Of a DNA stretch of 64,000 nucleotides, positions 52,441 through 61,258 are shown one piece after another. The stretch comes from Geosiphon pyriformis (lineage: Eukaryota; Glomeromycota; Glomeromycetes; Archaeosporales; Geosiphonaceae). The stretch is from assembly GCA_016748015.1 (NCBI GenBank), contig JAAOMT010000675.1, positions 124,001 through 188,000 on the forward strand, read 5' to 3'. The position numbers and the translations under genes were made by a program. The notes beneath the pieces are model-generated. The model was given only the letters and a program-made list of their open reading frames with translations, was not told where the DNA came from and ran no database searches. Position 1 is the first letter of the stretch; every line of letters starts with the position of its first letter.

Positions 52441-54520
52441 TATTAAACTATGTAATCTAAACTAAATATAAATTATGTATTTTTTATACATAATTAGCTA
52501 CTTAAACCAATTAAAACAATACTATATCTTTATACATACAAAAATTACATTATCAATACTTAAAAAAAATGAACATAATTTATGTAAATTAAAGTTAACA
52601 CTAAAAGTTTTAATAATTCTAAGCAGCTTAACTATATTATTAGAAACATAGAAAAAAGACTAACAACAACCAAAAAATATTATTATTATACAGAATTAGA
52701 TCATTTTTTCTTATAAAAGTCCAATGTTTAAAATAAACAAACCAAATATTATATCTATAAACCAATCTAAAACTACATACAAAATTCATAATCTTACTAT
52801 TAATAATTTTAATATTTTTAAAAAATAAAAAAACTTTACAGAACCAGTTTCTAAAAACAAATTCTTTACACAAAACAAAAAATACAGTAATATTAAATAA
52901 ACACAAAAACAGAAATTAGAATACATATAATAAAAATCTATGCAAATTAGATGATATTTTAGCTGTTGTTTTGTTTGTAAATCCAATTTTTATATGAGAA
53001 TTATAATATTAGACTAGCAATAACCAAATCTAATTTATATTTTCAAGCAGATTATTATTCAAAATTTTAACACCAAATTTAATTTTCCAATAAATATAGT
53101 AGATTATATAAAAAACATCATAAACAAAACATTTTGTATTTTTAAAAACCATTTTATTATTAGTTTTAATATATTATTTATATATATAAGTTAAAAGTAT
53201 TATATTCAAAATAAAACAATATTAACCAAAATATCTATATTCTTATTTTTCAAAATGTTAAAATAATCTCTAACTTTATATTAACTAATACACAAATTTT
53301 TTTTCCTAATAATATTTACAATATAATATTACTTAATCCAATAACAATTATAAAAATCTGATAAAATTAAAACCAATTCTAAATAATATATATTTAAAAT
53401 TATTTAACTGTCAAAAATAATTTCAATTATACAAGAAAAAAAACACATTTTTGAACTAGCATAATAGCTTGCAGCTTAATTATTGTAAAAAAACCAATCT
53501 AAATACTTTAATACTTAAACCAAAATCCAAATTTTCAAAAAAACTACAATAATAGCTTTTATATTAATAGTACTTAGATTGCTTAAAGAATTGTTAATAA
53601 AAACAAAAAAAAAGTTATATAAACCTTAATAAATTAGTCATAAACCAAGTTAAATTTACAAAAATCAAGAATATTTAAAGAATAAAAAACAATATTCAAA
53701 AATAAATTAATACAATAAAAAACCAAGTTACTTAAAAATCAAACAGCAAACTTAAACCAGTTAAAAATAAGATTTCAAAAGTCTAATCTCTTTTAATATC
53801 TAAAAATTTTTAATTGAAAATACTATCTTTTTTATTATATAATTGTTTAACAAAAGCAATTCCAAAATCCTTAAGTAAGTAGAATTTTTCAAAAAAACTG
53901 AGTTATCTAAAATTACAAACATTAAAGTTATCTTAAAATTGAAAAATTAAATATAGAATGCTACCAAACATCAAATTATAACTACAAAAAATAAACTACA
54001 TTAACCAAAAAATTATTTACAAAATTAATCTTAAAATAAATCAGATAACACAAAAAATAATATAAGAACTAACTTAAAATCTGTAAGTTAAGAAATCTAT
54101 AGTTAAACAGCTGGTTTAAAATATTATAAACATTAGAAAAACTTATTACAAAAGTAATTTTGTATTTAGCTTAAATCTGTTTAAAAGTTTTCAAATTACA
54201 TAAAAAAAGATAATAAATTATATTATTTAAAAAATTTAAAAACAAATTAGATTTTAATTTAAAGTTTTTATAGATTAAAGTATTTTATTTATTATATATA
54301 CTACTAAAAACAAAACTAAATTAAGTCTTATAATTAATAATAAAATAAAACATTATTAAGATCAAATATAAAAACTATTTATTAAAAATAATCTTTTTCA
54401 ATATTTTGTTAACAAAAAATTTAATATCTGAATAAGTTTTTGTCAAACTAAGTTTTAATAAAACTTTTTTACCTTTTGTTCTAGTTATAATTATAAAAAT
54501 ATATAAAAAAAAGTATTTTT
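52440..54520 (-). pseudogene. Strongly decayed LINE copy E (3' third of ORF2 and tail)
   Basis: Plus-strand text aligns with copies C and D in the same minus orientation. 52,449-52,530 follows the C tail (ATGTAATCTAAACTAAATAT against ATGATCTAAACTAGAGGCAA). 53,470-53,590 follows the RNase H segment around the catalytic Glu (CTTGCAGCTTAATTATTGTA against CTTGTAGCTTCATTATAGTA). 53,780-53,830 follows the WKTFKWW segment of copy D. Differences are mainly C-to-T and G-to-A. Short open frames here are relics. Confidence 0.65.
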
Positions 54521-55234
54521 TAAACTTAAATAATATATTTTTAAACTATAAATAATTACTTAAATTAAAATTAATAAATACTTAATTATTTTTAAATTTA
54601 ATATTTTTTAAAGTTTTTAAAAAATTATTATTTTATTAATAATTTTATTAATAATAATACTATTATAAAAATTTATATTTTTATTATTATTAATATTATA
54701 TTTAATTTTTAACTTATTAATTTTTTTATTTAACTTATTTAACTTATTAATAAAAGTATAAATTTTTTTTTAATTATAATACAATTATTTTTTAACTTAA
54801 TATATAAAAAAAAATAATAACTTAATAATTAAAATAAACAATAAAACCAAAACAGCCAACTTAAATTCCGAAAAATTTAAACAAAATTAATTAAAAAACA
54901 ATAGTAAAAGCAATTAAAAAAACAGTAATAAAAAAAATTATTAAAACAAAAATTTTTATATAAAACTTAATATTAATAAAACAAGACTCAAATCTTAGAA
55001 TTATTTACAAACTTGAATAAAAACTTTAAAAAAAGACAATAATATTTTATAATTTGCAATCAAATAGTTTAAATTTTAATATTTAAAATAATATTAATAT
55101 TTAAAGATTTTTTATTAAATACAATATTTTTTTAATATATTAGTTTTAATAATAATAGTATTTAAATTTATTTTTAAATTAAAAATAATAATAGCATATT
55201 GTAATTATCTAATAAAATTAATAAAATAAAATAA
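54521..55234. other. AT-rich block without recognisable content
   Basis: Only A/T-rich, low-complexity sequence; it may continue decayed copy E toward its RT part, but I cannot align it with confidence. Confidence 0.4.
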
Positions 55235-55350
55235 TATTATTAATAGAAATTTGAATTATTAATTAACATAAAATTTTTTTTATAATTTCTATTAATAAGT
55301 AATATATATTATTATTTTAATTTATTACTTATTATTTTATTAAATTATCA
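55235..55350 (+). repeat. Old LTR fragment (first 115 bp) flanking LINE D
   Basis: TATTATTAATAG at 55,235 corresponds to TGTTACCAGTAG, the LTR start at 57,489; the four differences are all G-to-A or C-to-T. Similarity continues through ATTAATTAACATAAAATT and ATTTATTACTTATTATTT to the A-run of LINE D. LINE D therefore appears to have inserted about 115 bp into an older LTR. Confidence 0.55.
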
Positions 55351-55369
55351 ATTTTTTTTTTTTTTATTC

Positions 55370-57488
55370 ATTTAATGAGTGAAGTCCAAACACTGCTTAG
55401 TGACAATATATCAAAATAATGATCTATACTAGATGTGAATCATGCTTTTTCTATATGTGACTAGTTATTCAAGCTAACCAGAATTACACTATACACCCAT
55501 GTACACAGAAACCAAATTATCAATACCCAAAAAAAACCAACAGGAATTACACAGCCCAAAACTAACATCAAACGCATTATCAATACCAAGCAACCTAACC
55601 ACTTTGGCCAAAAACATCAACACACTACCAGATACCAAAACAGGAATTGAACTATCATGAGGGATCAGACCATATTTCTTCATAAAAGCATGATGCTTAG
55701 AGCAGACCAGCCAAATATTATTTCTAAAAGACAAGCATAAACCACAAACAAACTCAACTACCTTATCAGACATAATCTTAGAATCATTAAAACAGAAAGT
55801 GGCCTTCTGGTACTAAGCCTCAAGCACAAAACCTTTACACAGCGAAGGAATTAGACCTAAATCAGCCAAACAATTGGATAACATTTGCAACACATGAGAA
55901 AAAGCATAAAACAGACCAGACATAGTTCTTCAAACAGAAGCAAGATCAATAAACAACCAAGCTTAAGCAGCTGCATCAAATACACAAAAAAAAACATGGT
56001 CTGACATCTTGACATTGCTACAATGCAGGCATACTACACTGAGATAATATTTATCATAAAGGTATTTGTGAATAGCAACAGACAGTCTATAATATAAAGC
56101 TTTCATAAAATAGAAACAGAAGCCAGCAGAGTGACAACTCATAAAGCCAGCAGCCATATGGGAATCAGAATGCTAAACAAAAGATGACCTAAACCAATCA
56201 ATATCTGTAAGTAGACAATTGTCCACAATTTTGGTGCCAGAGCCTAATTTTCAGCATGTATGATGAATAGACCAAAAAATTTTATAAACAAAGTGTCTAG
56301 AATTTCCAGAAACAATACTGTCATTAGCCAAAACAAAATATTCCTTAAGCCAGAGAGGAAAGAGCTGGCCAGAATGGAAAGAAGTACCAGCAAGCAAGTC
56401 AGCTTGATTATTATCCAAAACACCTGAGTGTTTTTTAATCTTATGTCAGCCAATATTCAAATTTTTTTCATGTATAATGCCAGCAATGTGTTAATGCTTA
56501 ACCCAACATTTGTTCTGAAAATCCAGAACTAATAACAATAATTTAGATTTACACACATTCAAAGCAGCTTGGCTGTCAGAAAATAGATAGACTGAACTCA
56601 AACTAGGCACACACTCAAAGGCCAATACAATGGCTTGAAGCTTCACCAATGTAGAAGACACCATGCCAGACACCTCCACCCCAAGACCTAAATTAATGTC
56701 CTTAAAAAATGCAGCAGCACCAGCTTTCATATTAACACTTCTCAAGCTACAAAAAAAATTATTTGTGTACACAAAAAAGCCAGAAGCACCAATGCCAGAC
56801 AACCAATCATGTACTGACTTAAACTCATGAGATTTATAAATGTTCTTTGCAACAGCATTATTCAGAAGGAAAGAGCTAGCATTAAGAGAACCAGAATTAT
56901 AGAGATGCCAAACAGCAGTAACAAACCAGACAGGAACAGGACCACATGAATCAAGTTTCTTCCACCATTTGAAAGTTTTCCAATTAAAAACAGCACCATT
57001 CCAGCACTGAAACTGCTTAACAAAAGCAATCCTATAATAACAAAAGGAAGAAAGACACCTGAAATACATTGACTTGCCAAAAATTCCAAATAAAAGAGTT
57101 CCATCCCAGAAGCAAAAAGCATTATATACAAGATTACCCAAAGATAAACCAGAGTCAAGAAAGACTTAAACCACATCTGCCAAGAAGTTGTTCAAAGGAT
57201 TAACACTATTGCAAACTGGAGAGTGCAAGGAATGTACTGGACACCAACTCAAAACCTGCAAGTTGTGCGATTTGTACATGAACAATCGGCCCAAAATTCC
57301 AATAAAGTTAGTAAAACACACCACAGCAGCAATCTTGCCTTCGGCCTGGATCTATTCAAAAGTCTTTAAGCCATAAAATAAAGAGTGGTGCAAAACATTA
57401 TTAGGAAAGTCCAGAAGCAGACCCGATTTCAGTTTCAGGTTTTTTTGAATTAAAACATCCCATTTTTGGCACACATTAGTAAAAACAA
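55370..57488 (-). mobile_element. LINE copy D (3' part of ORF2 and tail), interrupted by the LTR element
   Basis: Minus-strand LINE sequence from the end of the RT region to the tail. RNase H is readable (GAAAFFKDINLGLGVEVSGM, KLQAIVLAFECVPSL, LFSDSQAALNV). The zinc motif is CLHCSNVKMSDHVFFC at about 56,030. The ORF2 end is near 55,489, the tail segment at 55,446-55,478, and the A-run is at 55,351-55,365. Several frameshifts and stops are present. LINE homology stops exactly where the LTR begins, so the missing 5' part may lie beyond the LTR element, outside the window. Confidence 0.8.
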
Positions 57489-58736
57489 TGTTACCAGTAG
57501 AATTTTAGCCATTAATTAGCATGAAATTACCCTTAGAATTCCTATTATTAATTAGCATACATTATTATTATTTTAATTATCACTTATTATTTAATCAAAT
57601 TATCAAATATCATTATTTAATCAATAATCTGATTTGTACTCTAAAAATTAAGATGATCAAATTACACAATACTCTAAACCATTTAACATAGTCAAAATTT
57701 GCTGAAATTAAGAAAAATTGGCCGAAATAATCAAATAGTTCAGTGAAATAACTTGTAGTTCACCAAAATATATCTTTAGTTCATTCAAATTATAGCAAAG
57801 AGAAAGTGCAAGTTTAAAGACTAGTATTACAAAAAATTATATAAAAGAAGAGCTTTTTTCTTCAAGAAAATGTATCTTTTCATAATATCTTATTATAGTA
57901 CTTTACTTTAAATATCTTAATTGAAACAAATTATCTTTTACACATTCAAATAAAAATTAAATATTCAAAACAAAATCCTTAAATTATTACACTTGAAATT
58001 CTCTCAACACAACTAACGTTTTGAAATTGATTAGCTACCAATTTCAATAAACTGTTAGTGACTCCAGGCCTGGACAGAAAACTTTTCCCTTGATAAAATC
58101 ACATTTCCTTTACATTTCTTTTATTTTTCTTTTATTTTCTTATTACAATTATTAGAGTAGCCTACAGATGAGATTCCTGTAGAAGAGTTAACTTTCATAG
58201 CAAAGTAACTACACATTTTTAATAAGCTTCCAGACAAGCAATTCCTGGGAAAGAGTTGATGTTTACTACAATATAACTACATAAAATAACTAGCAAGGAA
58301 TTGGCTGTTCTACTTATAAGTTTAGCAGTTCAAATTATAGGAAATAATTTGAAGATAAATTCAGTTACTAAAGGTCCAACTACTTCCTAAAAATGTGAAT
58401 TCACAGCAAAGCAACATTTACAATATTAAAGAAAAGAGACCAAAAACCTCTGGTAACATTTGGTGCTCTTTTATAGAAATAACACAGCAACAACAAATTC
58501 AAAATAGCAACTATACCAGACACAACAACTCTAGAGTATTATCAGTCAATTTACACTCACTGCAAGCAAAGATTCAACATCCCAGATGGAATTGAAGTTG
58601 TCAAGAAGTCAGTATACCAATGCATCAAAAATTGCTGTTACTTGAAGAAAGAAAGCCTATCAAAGAAAGAAGAAAAAATGTGACCTAAAGAAAAACATAA
58701 TGAAACGTGAAAAAACACAAAATAGCATGCAATAAT

Positions 58737-58866
58737 GTTGGATAACACATTATAATGTTGGATAACATGTTATAACATAGGATAAAGTATTATAACATGG
58801 GATAACATAGAATAACGTGTAATAATGTCAGATAATGTATTATAACATAGGATAATTAGTTATAAT
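58737..58866 (+). repeat. Tandem array of a 20-bp unit with palindromic core
   Basis: Six and a half units in strict 20-bp phase, starting at 58,737, 58,757, 58,777, 58,797, then a half unit at 58,817, and 58,827 and 58,847. The approximate consensus is rTrGGATAACATGTTATAAC, where ATAACATGTTAT is self-complementary. It lies about 70 bp upstream of the LTR TATA box, where enhancer repeats often lie. Confidence 0.8.
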
Positions 58867-58936
58867 ATAAGAAAAACAAAATGATAACTAGCAAAAACAG
58901 ACAATCCAAAGCAATTCTGTAAAATTAGAAAATACA

Positions 58937-58945
58937 TATATATAG
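58937..58945 (+). promoter_or_regulatory. Putative LTR TATA box
   Basis: TATATATAG in the LTR, followed 92 bp later by an AATAAATA polyadenylation-like signal. Order and spacing fit U3-R-U5, but the transcription start is not visible. Confidence 0.45.
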
Positions 58946-59090
58946 CAGTAACATTAAAGGCAGAAGAAAAAGGGGAAGAAAAAAAAATTCCTTAGTTACC
59001 ATTCTCTAGTTAGAAACCATAGCATTCCAAAATATCAATAAATATACTTATTCAGCATCTCAAATCCAGTTGTTTGCTATCAACTCTAAA

Positions 59091-59105
59091 TGGTAATAGT
59101 AATTG
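59091..59105 (+). other. Possible primer-binding site
   Basis: TGGTAATAGTAATTG begins with the TGG expected opposite a tRNA CCA end and resembles initiator-Met type sites (TGGTAGCAG) after G-to-A change. Weak, position-based call. Confidence 0.25.
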
Positions 59106-59929
59106 ATACTTAAAACATGCAGAAACAATAGCCCTTAATCACAGCTATTAACAGGATACTAACTTATATTGCCTTGGCTTATTGTCTTTATTTTCTTTAT
59201 CTCTTTTATTTTTTTGTCTTTATTTTGTTGGGTATATTAATTGATTGAGGATTAAAGCACTAAGTATTGATGTTAAGAATTGTCTGATAAAAGACACCTG
59301 CAAGTGGGTAGAATGCGTAAAAATTACAGATTGCTTACCAAAGGATTGCCGGCCACCATGCTGAGAAAAAAATTGATGGAATTGCAATTCTGGAAAGCTA
59401 TAGAAAAAATAACATGAGAATTTCTGTCCATTATACAAAGAACTCCAATCAAAACCTTTTGATCAAAACACCTTTAGACATTACTAATGTCATCAATTAA
59501 GCACCAAGTTATAGGTTTGTTATTTGCTTTGAGACTCCAAATAATTATCTGTAACACTGTATCAACAATTATTTTTTTGGAAACTACAACATCTCAGAAG
59601 TTAGAAGCAACTTCTATAATAATTTAGTGCACTATTCACAACTGAAAACAGAAAACCTGAACAGTAAAACTCTTGCAACCTACTTCCAAGAACTTAATTA
59701 CAGCATTATTTAGTATTGTAAAAAAAAATACCCAGTACAGTCTAAATACTTTATCAACTTTGAATCAGAAACAAAAACAAGCAACAAAGGCAAACAAAAA
59801 CTAAAACAACATTCAAGCACCACCCCAACCACTCCAAAAACACCAAAAATAACTGCCAAATACTTGCAAACTCCAGAACAAAGAACCAGCACCAGATTTC
59901 TATTTTTAATCACACTCTTTTCAATTTCA

Positions 59930-61250
59930 CTTGCTTAACCACAAACACCAAATTCACTACTTATCCATTTCTCAAGACCAGAAGATTTTCAGTCACCCAA
60001 AAGTCCTACTTAACAGCAGGAACTCATATCAACTAATACCAATATTATTGATTACTTACAAGAAAACAAAAGTAATCATTCAGAGAACTTGGAAAGTGAA
60101 GAAACTGAATCAGAACAAGAAAAAACTACAGAAAACAAAGAAAAAATAACAACTGCTTATATTGCAAAAATCACAAAATTCACTGGTGAAGACAATGATA
60201 CCAGCCCTCAAGAATGGCTTGACAAAGTTCAAAAAGCAGAAGATGTAAATGGTTAGAATACAGCAAGAATGCTCAAAACAATCCCATATTTTTTTCAAGG
60301 AACTGCAGGAGAATGGTTTGAAAACTTAGAAGAACTATTTAGAAACTGGCAAGCATTTAAAGATGCTTTTTACAACAATTCACTAACAATAACACCTCTA
60401 TTATTCTCCAAAATCACTTTTGCAATATTAAACAAGAAACATCTGAAACTGTTATGATCTATCTTGGGAGATTCAACAAATTTTTTTGACAAATTTGACA
60501 ATTGGAAACCAATGAATACTATTCCAATACCCAAATTTTGGATTAGTTTATAGCAGGATTGAAAAACAAATTAATCAAAAAAGTTTGCCCACATGCTCCA
60601 GAAGATTTAGCAACAGTCATTAAGCATGCAAAAAATTATGAAATGGCAATGGAAGAAGCAAACCACACCAAACTTGTCAATCTAGCAATTGGAAAAACCA
60701 GTTCAGCAGCTGAAAAAAAAATAGACCAACTCACAAAAAAGGTTGAAAACTATTTCACCAACTAACAACAATAGCAACAACAACCACAAAGATATCAACC
60801 ATCACAAAGACACAACCAAAACAATTTTGAATCACCATCCAATAACCAACCTCAAAATTGTTATTATTGTGGAATCTCAGGACACTGGAAACAAGATTGT
60901 AGGAAATTACAAAGAGACCAACAAAACAGGAATAATCAACATTACCCTTTACCACAACAATCTTACTACCAACCTCTACCATCAACCAAGACCACAAAAT
61001 CAAAACAGTTACTATTAACCAGCTTCACAATTAATTCAGCAACAATATTAGCAACCTTTACCAATTCAACAATATCAAACACCACCCACTCAACAATATC
61101 AAGTACCTGCCAGAAAATTGGTTCAACAAAACCAATTCACACCTCAAAATCAATATCAGAATAACAACAACAGAATCAACCCAAATAACCAGTTGGTTCT
61201 TTGAAATTCTGGTTAACAAAGACCCAATCACTATTACACTCAATCCAGTT
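59930..61250 (+). pseudogene. LTR element gag
   Basis: A gag-like frame with an acidic Glu/Asn-rich N-terminus, then the capsid-like core (FTGEDNDTSPQEWLDKVQ, ARMLKTIPYFFQGTAGEWFE) at 60,180-60,330. Later come VMIYLGRFNKFF and KLIKKVCPHAPEDLATVIKH. The nucleocapsid knuckle CYYCGISGHWKQDC (C-x2-C-x4-H-x4-C) is at 60,859-60,900, followed by a Gln/Pro-rich tail. The TAG at about 60,255 stands where TGG is likely. The start codon is not clear. Two compensating one-base shifts bracket 60,430-60,980. Confidence 0.7.
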
Positions 61251-61258
61251 ATCTTACA

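Larger units (their letters stand above)
57489..59090 (+). repeat. 5' LTR
   Basis: Begins TGTTACCAG next to broken LINE D sequence. It is repeated in the window as two older copies (43.74-45.19 kb, and 15.85-17.05 plus 23.85-23.98 kb, both inverted) and as a fragment at 55,235. A TATA box (TATATATAG, 58,937-58,945) and an AATAAATA signal (59,037-59,044) lie in the right order for an LTR promoter and polyadenylation site. The right end is placed just before TGGTAATAG at 59,091 and is uncertain by tens of bases. Confidence 0.6.

Noticed and set aside
58737-58866. CRISPR-like repeat array
   Set aside because: Units are contiguous 20-bp repeats without spacers, inside an LTR of a eukaryotic element.
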